Positions 21,257 to 29,878 of a stretch of 64,000 nt of DNA are shown in pieces. Origin of the DNA: Streptomyces spororaveus (GTDB taxonomy: Bacteria; Actinomycetota; Actinomycetes; Streptomycetales; Streptomycetaceae). Within the stretch, counting starts at the first letter, position 1. Each line of letters opens with the position of its first letter. A model generated the notes under the pieces. It did not search any database. It was not told where the DNA came from and worked only from the letters and a program-made list of their open reading frames with translations. The stretch is taken from positions 6,090,001-6,154,000 of the forward strand of contig NZ_BNED01000005.1 in assembly GCF_016755875.1 (NCBI RefSeq). Reading direction: 5' to 3'. Position numbers and translations under genes: made by a program.

Positions 21257-21697
21257 ATGGCGGAACACACCAGCTCAAGCATCACGATCGAGGCTGCGCC
21301 CACCGACGTGATGGCCGTGATCGCCGACTTCGCCCGTTACCCCGAGTGGACCGGCGAGGTGAAGGAGGCCGAGGTACTGGCCACCGACGCCGAAGGGCGC
21401 GCCGAGAAGGTCCGCCTGCTGCTCGACGCGGGCGCGATCAAGGACGACCACACCCTCGCCTACACCTGGAAGGGCACCGACGAGGTCAGCTGGACCCTGG
21501 ACAAGTCCCAGATGCTGCGCCAGCTGGACGGCTCCTACCGGCTGGCGGCCGTCGACGGCGGCAAGCGGACCGAGGTCACCTACCAGCTGACCGTCGACGT
21601 CAAGATCCCCATGCTCGGCATGATCAAGCGCAAGGCCGAGAAGGTCATCATCGACCGTGCGCTCGCGGGCCTGAAGAAGCGCGTCGAAAGCGTCTGA
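21257..21697 (+). CDS. SRPBCC (START/polyketide cyclase-like) family protein
   Basis: A 146-residue hydrophobic-ligand-binding helix-grip protein of the SRPBCC superfamily. The typical N-terminal strand (Ser-Ser-Ile-Thr-Ile-Glu-Ala-Ala-Pro), the Tyr-Pro-Glu-Trp segment near 28-31, and a long amphipathic C-terminal helix rich in Lys are visible. Actinobacteria carry many such proteins, mostly of unknown ligand. A GGAGGAGCG site precedes the ATG. Downstream genes for an ArsA-like ATPase and a DUF5304 protein run in the same direction, and this trio just before glkA seems a conserved neighbourhood. Confidence 0.85.
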   Translation: MAEHTSSSITIEAAPTDVMAVIADFARYPEWTGEVKEAEVLATDAEGRAEKVRLLLDAGAIKDDHTLAYTWKGTDEVSWTLDKSQMLRQLDGSYRLAAVDGGKRTEVTYQLTVDVKIPMLGMIKRKAEKVIIDRALAGLKKRVESV

Positions 21698-21806
21698 CCC
21701 CGCTTCCCGCGCGCCGGAGGGGCCGGGGAACACGCTGCGCGCCCTTCCGGGCCCACCGCCCGCAGGCGCGCGGCCACGGACCACCACCGACCCGGAGCAC
21801 CCGCAC

Positions 21807-22964
21807 ATGCACACCTTGCTGATCACAGGCCCCGGCGGGGCCGGGCGGACCACCGTGGCCGCGGCCACCGCACTCGCCGCGGCCCGCCAGGGGCGGCGGG
21901 TGCTGCTGCTCTCCGGCGACGTCGGCGACCCGCTGACCGCCCTGGCCGGGGACCCGGCCGCCCCCGGGCTGCGGGTGGCCCGGGTGGACTCCGGCGAGGA
22001 GTTCCGCGACGAGCTCGTCACCCTCCAGCAGCGCGGATCCGCCCTGCTCGGCATGGTCGGGGCCCGGCCCCTGGACGCCGAGGAGATCACCGAACTGCCC
22101 GGCGCCGAAGAGTTCGCCCTGCTCCGCGCCCTGCGGCGGGCCGCCGCCGCGCCCGGCACCGACCTCGTCGTCGTCGACATGCCACCGCTCCACCGGAGCG
22201 TGGCCACCCTCGCACTCCCCGCCCAGCTGCGCCGCTACCTCGCCCGGCTGCTGCCCGCCGAGCGGCAGGCCGCCCGCGCCCTGCGGCCCGTACTGGCCCA
22301 GCTGGCCGGCGTCCCCATGCCCGCGCAGTGGCTCTACGAGACCGCCGCCCGCTGGGACGAGGAGCTGGCCGCCGTCCAGGCCGTCGTCGAGGCCGACACC
22401 ACCGAACTGCGGCTGGTCGCCGAGCCCGGCCCGGCCGCCGCCGACGCGCTGCGCCTCGGCCGGCTCGGACTCGCCCTCCAGCAGCTGCCCGTCTCCGCCG
22501 TCGTCGCCAACCGCACCGTGCCGGTGGAATCCGCCGACCCCTGGCTTGCCGGGCTCGCCGCCCAGCAGGAGAAGTACACCGCCGAGTGGGCGGCCGAGCT
22601 CCCCGTCGTGACCCTCGCCCACCTCGGCCGGGACCCGCGCGGCCCGCAGGACCTGGAGCAGCTCGCCGCCACCGGCGGGCTCGTGCCCGAGGCGCCCGCA
22701 CCCCGCCGGGCCTGGGCCGTGGAGGACCGGCTCGCCGAGGACGGGGTGCTCGTCTGGGTGGTACCGCTGCCCGGCGCGCACAAGAGCGACCTCGACCTCG
22801 TCCGCCGCGCAGACGAGCTGCTGCTCACCGTCGGCCCCCACCGCAGGATCGTTCCGCTGCCCGCCGCGCTGCGCCGCTGCACCGTCTCCGGCGCCGCCCT
22901 CGCCCAGGGGGAGCTGCGGATCCGCTTCACCCCCGACCCGGGACTGTGGCCCCGTACGCGATGA
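21807..22964 (+). CDS. ArsA-like P-loop ATPase
   Basis: A 385-residue ATPase of the ArsA/GET3/MinD class. The deviant Walker A loop Gly-Pro-Gly-Gly-Ala-Gly-Arg-Thr-Thr is at 8-16 and a Walker B-like Val-Val-Asp-Met-Pro segment lies near 123-127. A C-terminal Arg-Arg-Ala-Asp-Glu-Leu region resembles the alpha-crystallin-like end of actinobacterial ArsA homologues. There is no arsenite pump or regulator nearby and no obvious metalloid-binding cysteine set, so arsenic resistance is unlikely; a role in protein or membrane targeting is more plausible but unproven. It is followed 78 bases later by the DUF5304 gene. Confidence 0.75.
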   Translation: MHTLLITGPGGAGRTTVAAATALAAARQGRRVLLLSGDVGDPLTALAGDPAAPGLRVARVDSGEEFRDELVTLQQRGSALLGMVGARPLDAEEITELPGAEEFALLRALRRAAAAPGTDLVVVDMPPLHRSVATLALPAQLRRYLARLLPAERQAARALRPVLAQLAGVPMPAQWLYETAARWDEELAAVQAVVEADTTELRLVAEPGPAAADALRLGRLGLALQQLPVSAVVANRTVPVESADPWLAGLAAQQEKYTAEWAAELPVVTLAHLGRDPRGPQDLEQLAATGGLVPEAPAPRRAWAVEDRLAEDGVLVWVVPLPGAHKSDLDLVRRADELLLTVGPHRRIVPLPAALRRCTVSGAALAQGELRIRFTPDPGLWPRTR

Positions 22965-23042
22965 ACCGCGTACCCCCGTTCGGGTACCGTCGAAGGTAGT
23001 CCGTACCGCACGCACCGCAGCAGCCGCAGAAGAGAGTCCGCC

Positions 23043-23507
23043 ATGAGCGAGGCCACCGACCGTCCCGCCGACAACGACGCCTGGGCCAGCGCCTGTGCCG
23101 AGGACCTCGCCGCCGAGAAGGAACGCCGGCGCGGACAGGAGCAGGCCGCGGCCGGCGGCACCGGCACCGCCGCCGAGGAGCTGTTCAAGCTCTTCGAAGC
23201 CGTCGCCGACAAGGTGTCCGGGCTGAACAACCCGCTGCTCGGCGCGGCCGCACAGGGCGCGGTGCGCCAGATCGTCGACCAGGCCAAAACCGCCGCCAAG
23301 CCCGTCATCGAGCGCAATCCGGAGGTCTTCGACCACCTCGCGGCCGCCGGCTCCGAGCTGCTCGCCGCCTACCGTTCGGCCGTCGAGGGCCACGAGCGCC
23401 GCTGGACGCGGGGCGAACCCCCGGCTCCCCGGCAGGCGTCCCACGACCGCGACCCGCGTGACGAAGGGCCCGACGACGGCCCCTCCGAGCGGATCGATCT
23501 CGACTGA
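23043..23507 (+). CDS. DUF5304 family protein
   Basis: A 154-residue hydrophilic protein that I assign to DUF5304 from its Asp-Ala-Trp-Ala-x-Ala-Cys start region and its central amphipathic helices. The C-terminal third is disordered, rich in Arg, Asp and Pro. It lies between the ArsA-like ATPase and glucokinase, all on the plus strand. No function is known. Confidence 0.75.
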   Translation: MSEATDRPADNDAWASACAEDLAAEKERRRGQEQAAAGGTGTAAEELFKLFEAVADKVSGLNNPLLGAAAQGAVRQIVDQAKTAAKPVIERNPEVFDHLAAAGSELLAAYRSAVEGHERRWTRGEPPAPRQASHDRDPRDEGPDDGPSERIDLD

Positions 23508-23568
23508 TCCTCCGGAAGCCTCGGGTACGGTTGGCCGTGGCGGGGTTTGACCGGAAACCGAGGGACTA

Positions 23569-24510
23569 ATGGGACTCACCATCGGCGTCGACATCGGCGG
23601 CACGAAGATCGCGGCCGGCGTGGTCGACGAAGAGGGCACGATCCTTGAGACGTACAAGGTGCCCACCCCGCCGACCGCGGACGGAGTGACGGAGGCCATC
23701 TGCGCCGCCGTCTCCGAGGTCAGCAGCAACCACACCATTGAGGCCGTCGGCATCGGCGCCGCCGGATACGTGGACGACAAGCGCGCGACCGTACTGTTCG
23801 CGCCCAACATCAACTGGCGGCACGAGCCGCTGAAGGACAAGGTCGAGCAGCGCATCGGCCTGCCCGTCGTCGTCGAGAACGACGCGAACTGCGCCGCCTG
23901 GGGCGAGTACCGCTTCGGCGCCGGCCAGGGACACGACGACGTCATCTGCATCACGCTCGGCACCGGCCTGGGCGGCGGCATCATCATCGGCAACAAGCTG
24001 CGGCGCGGACGCTTCGGCGTCGCCGCCGAGTTCGGGCACATCCGGGTCGTCCCGGACGGCCTGCTGTGCGGCTGCGGCAGCCAGGGCTGCTGGGAGCAGT
24101 ACGCCTCGGGGCGCGCGCTCGTCCGGTACGCGAAGCAGCGCGCCAACGCCACCCCCGAGAACGCGGCGATCCTGCTCTCGCTCGGTGACGGCACCCCCGA
24201 GGGCATCGAGGGCAAGCACATCAGCGAGGCCGCCCGGCAGGGCGACCTGGTGGCCATCGACGCCTTCCGCGAACTGGCCCGCTGGGCCGGCGCGGGACTG
24301 GCCGACCTGGCCTCGCTGTTCGACCCGTCCGCCTTCATCGTCGGCGGCGGGGTCTCGGACGAGGGCGACCTCGTCCTCGACCCGATCCGCAAGTCCTTCA
24401 AGCGCTGGCTGGTCGGCGGCGCGTGGCGTCCGCACGCGCAGGTCCTCGCCGCACAGCTGGGCGGCAAGGCCGGGCTCGTCGGCGCGGCCGACCTGGCCCG
24501 CCAGGGCTGA
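23569..24510 (+). CDS. glkA: ROK-family glucokinase
   Basis: Phosphorylates glucose with ATP and, in Streptomyces, is also needed for glucose-dependent carbon catabolite repression. The 313-residue protein has the ATP loop Asp-Ile-Gly-Gly-Thr-Lys at 8-13, the sugar-binding Glu-Asn-Asp-Ala-Asn segment and the ROK zinc site His157, Cys167, Cys169 and Cys174. No N-terminal DNA-binding domain is present, so it is a kinase and not a ROK repressor. Neighbours match the S. coelicolor glkA locus as I recall it. A GGGACT site lies close to the ATG. Confidence 0.95.
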   Translation: MGLTIGVDIGGTKIAAGVVDEEGTILETYKVPTPPTADGVTEAICAAVSEVSSNHTIEAVGIGAAGYVDDKRATVLFAPNINWRHEPLKDKVEQRIGLPVVVENDANCAAWGEYRFGAGQGHDDVICITLGTGLGGGIIIGNKLRRGRFGVAAEFGHIRVVPDGLLCGCGSQGCWEQYASGRALVRYAKQRANATPENAAILLSLGDGTPEGIEGKHISEAARQGDLVAIDAFRELARWAGAGLADLASLFDPSAFIVGGGVSDEGDLVLDPIRKSFKRWLVGGAWRPHAQVLAAQLGGKAGLVGAADLARQG

Positions 24511-24591
24511 CCTCTTTTCACCCTTCTTTCTCTGCCCGCCGCCCGCCGCGCCCCTTGGGGGAGCGGCGGGCGGCTGCGTATCTTGCGGGTC

Positions 24592-25341
24592 ATGGACCAG
24601 CTGCCGAAGTCCCGTACGGAGCCCGACGGTTCTGCCGTGATCCGGGTGCTCAGCTACAACATCCGCTCCCTGCGCGACGACGAGGAGGCGCTGGCCCGGG
24701 TCATCCGGGCGTGCGAGCCCGACCTCGTCCTCGTCCAGGAGGCCCCCCGGTTCTTCCGATGGCGCAAACACGCGGCGCGGCTGGCCGCCAAGTGCGACCT
24801 GGTGGTGCTGGGCGGCGGCGCGACGGCGGCCGGGCCGCTGCTGCTGTGCTCGCTGCGCGTCTTCGTGGAGCGCACGGAGGACGTCCTGCTGCCGCGCACC
24901 CCCGGCCTGCACCGCAGGGGCTTCGCCACGGCGGTGATCCGGGTCGGGGGCGTGCGGCTGGGCCTGGCCTCCGTGCACCTCTCGCTGCAGGCGGCGGAGC
25001 GGCGGGCCCACGCGGAGCTGCTGCTGGACCGGCTGGCCGGCATGGACGTGCCGTACGCGATCGCCGCGGGCGACCTGAACGAGGGCCCGGACGGGCCCGC
25101 GTACGGGCTGCTGGCCGCCGGGCTCCAGGACTGCCGGGCGGTGGCCCCGTGGGGCGGCGGACCCACCTTCCCCGCGGCGGCGCCGGACCGCCGGATCGAC
25201 GCGGTGTTCGCCACGAAGGGGGTCGAGGTGCTGGCCTGCGGGGTCCCCGCGGGGCTGCCGGGCGTCTCGGCCACGGACCTGCGGTCGGCGACGGACCACC
25301 TGCCGGTGCTGGCGGCCCTGCGGCTGTCGGCCGCGCCGTAG
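24592..25341 (+). CDS. Endonuclease/exonuclease/phosphatase family protein
   Basis: A 249-residue EEP-fold metal-dependent hydrolase. It has the Ser-Tyr-Asn-Ile start strand, an acidic Val-Gln-Glu site, a Ser-Val-His-Leu-Ser segment, the Ala-Gly-Asp-Leu-Asn motif and a C-terminal Thr-Asp-His-Leu-Pro catalytic histidine, the full set for this family. It lacks a signal peptide, so it acts inside the cell. The family covers nucleases and phosphodiesterases and the substrate cannot be told. The ATG at 24592 is used in preference to a TTG three codons upstream. It is convergent with the next gene over a hairpin. Confidence 0.82.
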   Translation: MDQLPKSRTEPDGSAVIRVLSYNIRSLRDDEEALARVIRACEPDLVLVQEAPRFFRWRKHAARLAAKCDLVVLGGGATAAGPLLLCSLRVFVERTEDVLLPRTPGLHRRGFATAVIRVGGVRLGLASVHLSLQAAERRAHAELLLDRLAGMDVPYAIAAGDLNEGPDGPAYGLLAAGLQDCRAVAPWGGGPTFPAAAPDRRIDAVFATKGVEVLACGVPAGLPGVSATDLRSATDHLPVLAALRLSAAP

Positions 25342-25372
25342 CCGGGGGCGCTGCCCCCGGACCGCGCCTCAC

Positions 25373-25407
25373 TCGCCGGCGGGGCTCTCTTTCAGCCCCG
25401 CCGGCGA
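25373..25407. terminator. Bidirectional terminator hairpin built from the GC-rich repeat
   Basis: A perfect 14-bp stem (25373-25386 with 25394-25407) with a 7-base loop between two convergent genes. Its arms are two inverted copies of the GCCGGCGGGGCT element that also appears at 8360 and 16455; the flanking GGGGGCGCTGCCCCC and CCGGGGCGGAGCC blocks extend the symmetry. Confidence 0.75.
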
Positions 25408-25450
25408 TGGGGGCACGGGGTCCGGGGCGGAGCCGCGGGAAGCCTCGGGG

Positions 25451-26071
25451 TCAGACGACCGCGCCGCGGCCCGGGTCGTCGTCATCGTCTTCGCCGTCGT
25501 GCGCCATGCGTCCCACCAGCGTGGCGAAGCCGCCCAGGAAGCCGCCGATGCCCAGCGTCGTCAGCCACCAGGTCATCTCCCACTGCAGGAGCACCGCGAG
25601 CAGCAGCAGCACCGGACCGCCGACGACCGCCAGCCACGCGAACTTCGACGTCGTGTCCGCGGGCGGGAGCTCCGGCTCCGGGGGCACGAAGTGGCCCTCC
25701 TCCGCCGAGGTCAGGTCGTCGTCCTGCGGCTCCGCCGGCGAGTGGTCCCGGGGACCCGCCATGCCCACGCCCGGCGCGAAGAGCACGGAGCTGCCCAGCG
25801 CCGCCGGGGGCCCCGGTTCCGCTTCAGGCTCCGGATCCGGCTTCGTGTCCGGTTCGGTGTCCGGCTTCGGATCGGCCTTCGCGTCCCGTCCCGAGTCCGC
25901 GGGCAGCGGCTTGACGTCCTCCTCCGGCAGGAGGAGGTTCTCGATCGGCCTGAACGGTCTGGCCCCCGGCGGGTCCGGCGGCTCCTGGCCGTACCCGGCG
26001 ACGATCGCCGCCCACGCCGCTTCCTCGTCCAGCGGCGGAACCCCGCCCGACTGCTCCTCGTGCTCAGCCAC
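25451..26071 (-). CDS. Membrane protein with acidic Pro/Asp/Glu-rich region
   Basis: A 206-residue protein of unknown function. Its first 130 residues are hydrophilic, with a stretch of Asp-Pro/Glu-Pro repeats near 60-80, and two membrane helices follow near 144-163 and 168-188, ending in an Asp-rich tail. The GTG start at 26071 overlaps the end of the upstream hydrolase gene by eight bases, which suggests translational coupling. I recognise no domain. Confidence 0.65.
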   Translation of the reverse strand: MAEHEEQSGGVPPLDEEAAWAAIVAGYGQEPPDPPGARPFRPIENLLLPEEDVKPLPADSGRDAKADPKPDTEPDTKPDPEPEAEPGPPAALGSSVLFAPGVGMAGPRDHSPAEPQDDDLTSAEEGHFVPPEPELPPADTTSKFAWLAVVGGPVLLLLAVLLQWEMTWWLTTLGIGGFLGGFATLVGRMAHDGEDDDDDPGRGAVV

Positions 26072-26843
26072 CGGCCTCCGCCCCCTCCCTGCCCACGCTC
26101 TCCGCCAGTCGGCCGATGAACGCATAACTGTCCGCGAAGATCCGCTCCGCGTCATGGTCCAACGTCGCGACGTGGTAGCTCTGTTCCAGCAGGGTCTCGG
26201 TGACGTCCGTCGAGGACACCCGGGCCAGTACCCGCGCGGAGTCCACGGGCGGTACGACATGGTCCTGCGGGCTGTGCAGCAGCAGCATCGGCTGCGTCAC
26301 CTGCGGCAGATCGGCGTCCACGAGCTGCAGGAACTTCTTCAGCGAGTGCGCGGCCCGGGTCGGGACCCGGTCGTAGCCGACCTCCTCCGAGCCCGGCTTC
26401 GCGATGTCGCTGGCGATGCCCGGCGTGGAGCGGATGAGGTGCTTGGTCACCGGCAGGGTCACGGCCAGCGGGTCGTGCACCTTGTTGGCCGGGTTGACGA
26501 GCACGATGCCGCTGATGGCGTCCCCGTGCTTGGCCGCCAGCCGCAGCGTCAGAGCCCCGCCCATCGACAGCCCGAAGACGAACACCTGCTCGCACCGGTC
26601 CAGCAGTTCCCGCAGAGCGCGGTCCACCTCCGCGTACCAGTCCTGCCAGCCCGTGAGCTGCATGTCCTGCCAGCGCGTCCCGTGCCCGGGCAGCAGCGGG
26701 AGCGACACCGTGAGGCCCCGCCCGGCGAGGTACTCGGCCCAGGGACGCAGGGACTGCGGGGAACCGGTGAAGCCGTGGCAGAGAAGGACGCCGACCTCTC
26801 CGCCCTCGTGGCGGAACGGCTCGGCTCCAGGGAGGACGGGCAC
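26064..26843 (-). CDS. Alpha/beta hydrolase, carboxylesterase/lipase-like
   Basis: A 259-residue alpha/beta hydrolase close to Est30/monoacylglycerol-lipase-type esterases. Visible are the oxyanion His-Gly-Phe-Thr-Gly loop, the nucleophile in Gly-Leu-Ser-Met-Gly-Gly, an acidic Ser-Pro-Gln-Asp-His region and a late Ser-Tyr-His-Val catalytic histidine. The GTG at 26843 has an AAGGAG site at ideal distance; an ATG nine codons upstream is the alternative. Its divergent neighbour is PlsC, so a lipid role is possible. It overlaps the next gene on the same strand. Confidence 0.82.
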   Translation of the reverse strand: MPVLPGAEPFRHEGGEVGVLLCHGFTGSPQSLRPWAEYLAGRGLTVSLPLLPGHGTRWQDMQLTGWQDWYAEVDRALRELLDRCEQVFVFGLSMGGALTLRLAAKHGDAISGIVLVNPANKVHDPLAVTLPVTKHLIRSTPGIASDIAKPGSEEVGYDRVPTRAAHSLKKFLQLVDADLPQVTQPMLLLHSPQDHVVPPVDSARVLARVSSTDVTETLLEQSYHVATLDHDAERIFADSYAFIGRLAESVGREGAEAGG

Positions 26844-26999
26844 CAGAGTCTCCTTGATCACGATGTACATCGGGTGGGTGCGTTGCTCTGTGTGACTTCA
26901 AGGTACGCGACCGGGGTGGCACCGGCCAGGGTCGTCGGGGCCCCTGCCGGTGTAGGCACGGGATATGGTCTGTTCGACAGACACAGGAAGGCTTTCGAG

Positions 27000-27746
27000 T
27001 TGATCTACGGCGCAATGAAGTTCTCCATCGGCGGTTCACTGAAGCTCGCATTCAGGCCGTGGGTGGAGGGCCTCGAAAACATTCCCGCAGAGGGGCCGGC
27101 GATCCTGGCGAGCAACCACCTGTCCTTCTCCGACTCCTTCTTCCTGCCTGCGGTGCTGGACCGGAAGGTCACCTTCATCGCGAAGGCGGAGTACTTCACC
27201 TCCCCGGGGGTCAAGGGCAAGCTGACGGCCGCCTTCTTCAAGGGCGTCGGCCAGCTCCCGGTGGACCGCTCCGGCGCCCGCGGGGCCGGTGAGGCCGCGA
27301 TCCAGAGCGGCATCCAGGTCATCGAGCGCGGAGAGCTGTTCGGTATCTACCCCGAGGGCACGCGTTCACCCGACGGACGCCTCTACCGCGGCAAGCCCGG
27401 CGGTCTGGCCCGCGTGGCCCTGGCCACCGGTGCGCCCGTGATCCCCGTCGCGATGATCGACACGGAGAAGATCCAGCCGCCCGGCAAGGTCGTCCCCAAG
27501 CTGATGCGCCCGGGGATCCGGATCGGCAAGCCGCTGGACTTCAGCCGCTACCAGGGCATGGACAGTGACCGCTTCATCCTCCGCTCGGTGACCGACGAGG
27601 TCATGTACGAGATCATGAAGCTCTCCGGCCAGGAGTACGTCGACATCTACGCGACCGCGGCCAAGCGCCAGATCGCCGATGCCGAGAAGGCCGAGAAGGC
27701 CGCCAAGGCGGAGAAGACCGCCAAGGCCGACGGCACGTCGGAGTAG
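27000..27746 (+). CDS. plsC: 1-acyl-sn-glycerol-3-phosphate acyltransferase
   Basis: Adds the second acyl chain to lysophosphatidic acid in phospholipid synthesis at the membrane. The 248-residue protein has the catalytic Asn-His-x4-Asp motif (Asn-His-Leu-Ser-Phe-Ser-Asp near 37-43) and the Glu-Gly-Thr-Arg-Ser phosphate-binding motif near 114-118. The TTG start has a GGAAGG site eight bases upstream; an ATG five codons later is an alternative. The C-terminus ends in a Lys/Ala/Glu repeat tail of about 25 residues, as in other Streptomyces homologues. Streptomyces have several PlsC paralogues, so which one this is remains open. Confidence 0.85.
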   Translation: MIYGAMKFSIGGSLKLAFRPWVEGLENIPAEGPAILASNHLSFSDSFFLPAVLDRKVTFIAKAEYFTSPGVKGKLTAAFFKGVGQLPVDRSGARGAGEAAIQSGIQVIERGELFGIYPEGTRSPDGRLYRGKPGGLARVALATGAPVIPVAMIDTEKIQPPGKVVPKLMRPGIRIGKPLDFSRYQGMDSDRFILRSVTDEVMYEIMKLSGQEYVDIYATAAKRQIADAEKAEKAAKAEKTAKADGTSE

Positions 27747-27784
27747 GTGCGCGCGGGCGGTACCGCCCGCGGGGGGTGGGGGAG

Positions 27785-29002
27785 ATGGCGAAACGCGAAC
27801 GCGTCGTACGCATGTCGGTCGAGCAGCCGCTGTGGCGTGCCCTGACCGCGTACCGACTGCTGACCATGGCCTACGCGGTGCTGCTGTTCGCCGCCGCGTA
27901 CAAGGAGTTCCCGCGCCCCGGCGTCGCGGTCGGCTACCTCGCCTTCCTCGCCGTCTGGACCCTCGCCACCTCCCGCAAGGTGGCGAACGCGGCGAGCTGC
28001 ACCAAGGGCTTCCTCGTCGCCGACCTCACCGTCGCCATCGCGGGCATCGTGCTCACCCCGGTCGCCGACACCCAGGCGCGGATCCACGCGGGCGGCTCCA
28101 CCCTCCCCACCATCTGGACGGCGGGCGCGGTCCTCGCCTTCGCCATCAAGGGCGGCTGGCGCTGGGCCTGCTTCGCCTCCACCTTCGTGGCGGCCGCCAA
28201 CCTCGCCATCCACACGGGCCAGCCCACCCGGGACACCCTGCACAACGTCCTGCTCGTATGGGTCGCCTCCGTCGCCATCGGCTACGTGGTCGAGGTCGCC
28301 CGGGCCAGTGAGAACACCCTCGCCCGCGCCCTGGAGATCGAAGCCGCGACCCGCGAGCGCGAGCGCCTCGCCCGCGACATCCACGACGGGGTCCTCCAGG
28401 TCCTCGCCATGGTCCAGCGCCGCGGCAGCGAGCTGGGCGGCGAGGCCGAGGAGCTCGGCCGGATGGCCGGGGAGCAGGAGGTGGCGCTGCGCACGCTGGT
28501 CTCCAGCGGGCTGGTGCAGCCCTCCCGGGTCTCGCACGACGAGTCGCGGGGCGCTCTGGTCGACGCGTACGAGGTGGACGAGCCGGGCGCCGAGGACGGC
28601 GAGCTGGACCTGCGGACGCTCCTCGCCCCGCACGCCGGGTCCCGCGTGAGCTTCGCCGAGCCGGGCACCCCGGTGCCGCTGCCGGTGCCCGCCGCGAAGG
28701 AACTGGCCGCGGCGGTCGGCGCCGCCCTGGACAACGTGCGCAAGCACGCCGGGGAAGGGGCTCGGGCCTGGATCCTCGTCGAGGACTGGGGCGACGAGGT
28801 CATCGTGACCGTTCGCGACGACGGCCCCGGCATCCCGGCGGGCCGGCTCGACCAGGCGGCGGGCGAGGGCCGGATGGGGGTGGCCCTGTCCATCCGCGGC
28901 AGGCTGCGCGATCTCGGCGGCAGCGCCGATCTGGTGTCCGTCCCCGGGCAGGGCACCGAAGTGGAACTGAAGGTACCCAGGGGGAGGACGAACAGAACAT
29001 GA
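27785..29002 (+). CDS. macS: Sensor histidine kinase MacS
   Basis: Membrane sensor kinase of 405 residues: five to six hydrophobic segments (about 17-150), a HisKA_3 dimerisation domain with the phosphorylated His200 in Arg-Asp-Ile-His-Asp-Gly, and a HATPase_c domain with Asp-Asn-Val-Arg-Lys-His and Asp-Asp-Gly-Pro-Gly-Ile. The position between plsC-like and pfkA genes, next to a LuxR-type regulator, matches the S. coelicolor MacRS system (SCO2121/SCO2120), which controls morphology, cell-envelope genes and antibiotic production. The name rests on this recalled synteny. The stop overlaps the macR start by four bases (ATGA). Confidence 0.88.
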   Translation: MAKRERVVRMSVEQPLWRALTAYRLLTMAYAVLLFAAAYKEFPRPGVAVGYLAFLAVWTLATSRKVANAASCTKGFLVADLTVAIAGIVLTPVADTQARIHAGGSTLPTIWTAGAVLAFAIKGGWRWACFASTFVAAANLAIHTGQPTRDTLHNVLLVWVASVAIGYVVEVARASENTLARALEIEAATRERERLARDIHDGVLQVLAMVQRRGSELGGEAEELGRMAGEQEVALRTLVSSGLVQPSRVSHDESRGALVDAYEVDEPGAEDGELDLRTLLAPHAGSRVSFAEPGTPVPLPVPAAKELAAAVGAALDNVRKHAGEGARAWILVEDWGDEVIVTVRDDGPGIPAGRLDQAAGEGRMGVALSIRGRLRDLGGSADLVSVPGQGTEVELKVPRGRTNRT

Positions 29003-29712
29003 GCGAGAGCACCGACGTGAACGTGAACGATCCGAACAGGCCGAACGAGCTCCACGAGACAAGGGTGATGGTCGTCGACGACCACCCGATGTGGCGGGAC
29101 GCGGTCGCCCGCGACCTGGCCGCCGCGGGCTTCGACGTCGTCGCCACCGCCGGCGACGGCCCCGAGGCGGTCCGCCGGGCCCACGCCGTCACGCCCGACG
29201 TACTGGTCCTCGACCTCAACCTGCCCGGCATGCCGGGCGTGCAGGTCTGCAAGGAGCTGGTCGGCGCCAATCCCGCCCTCCGGGTGCTGGTGTTGTCGGC
29301 CAGCGGTGAGCACGCGGACGTCCTGGAAGCGGTGAAGTCCGGCGCGACCGGCTACCTGCTGAAGTCCGCCGGCGCCCAGGAGCTGATCGACGCCGTGCGC
29401 CGCACCGCGGCGGGCGACCCGGTCTTCACCCCGGGCCTGGCCGGGCTGGTGCTCGGCGAGTACCGGCGCCTGGCCACCGACCCGCTGCCGGCCACCTCCG
29501 ACGAGCCGAAGGCCCCGCAGCTGACCGACCGCGAGACCGAGGTACTGCGGCTCGTGGCCAAGGGGTTGTCGTACAAGCAGATCGCCGAACGCCTGGTCAT
29601 CTCCCACCGCACCGTGCAGAACCACGTCCAGAACACCCTGGGCAAGCTGCAGTTGCACAATCGGGTCGAACTCGTCCGGTACGCGATAGAACGCGGCCTC
29701 GACGACGCGTAG
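28999..29712 (+). CDS. macR: Response regulator MacR (NarL/LuxR family)
   Basis: DNA-binding response regulator of 237 residues, partner of the kinase just upstream. The receiver domain has the acidic Val-Asp-Asp-His pair near 30-32, the phosphorylation site Asp72 and the Lys in Leu-Leu-Lys-Ser. The C-terminal LuxR-type HTH carries Leu-Thr-Asp-Arg-Glu-Thr-Glu-Val-Leu and the recognition helix Ser-Tyr-Lys-Gln-Ile-Ala. About 18 extra residues lie before the receiver domain. In S. coelicolor this regulator activates envelope-related genes; I infer the same role here. It is coupled to macS by overlapping start and stop codons. Confidence 0.9.
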   Translation: MSESTDVNVNDPNRPNELHETRVMVVDDHPMWRDAVARDLAAAGFDVVATAGDGPEAVRRAHAVTPDVLVLDLNLPGMPGVQVCKELVGANPALRVLVLSASGEHADVLEAVKSGATGYLLKSAGAQELIDAVRRTAAGDPVFTPGLAGLVLGEYRRLATDPLPATSDEPKAPQLTDRETEVLRLVAKGLSYKQIAERLVISHRTVQNHVQNTLGKLQLHNRVELVRYAIERGLDDA

Positions 29713-29825
29713 TACCCGCCCGGGGGACGTCCGCACCGCCCGTCGATCGTACTTACTTCCTCGTACGAGTGAACGGGCGTACGCAACGCCTCGCAATTCC
29801 ACCGGAATTGGCCTCTCCAGGCCCC

Positions 29826-29853
29826 TTGCTGTGATCTGGGTCACCACTAGCGT
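29826..29853 (+). promoter_or_regulatory. Candidate pfkA promoter with overlapping Crp-type site
   Basis: TTGCTG (29826-29831) and TAGCGT (29848-29853) are 16 bases apart. Within them, 29831-29844 reads GTG, six bases, G, one base, CAC, the motif I recall for Streptomyces Crp. Overlap with the promoter core would favour repression if the site is real. Confidence 0.4.
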
Positions 29854-29878
29854 GACCGTCATGGCGATTGGAGATTCC

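Noticed and set aside
21807..22964. Arsenite efflux ATPase (ArsA)
   Set aside because: No arsB, acr3 or arsR gene lies nearby, the metalloid cysteines are not apparent, and the neighbours are a conserved housekeeping set.
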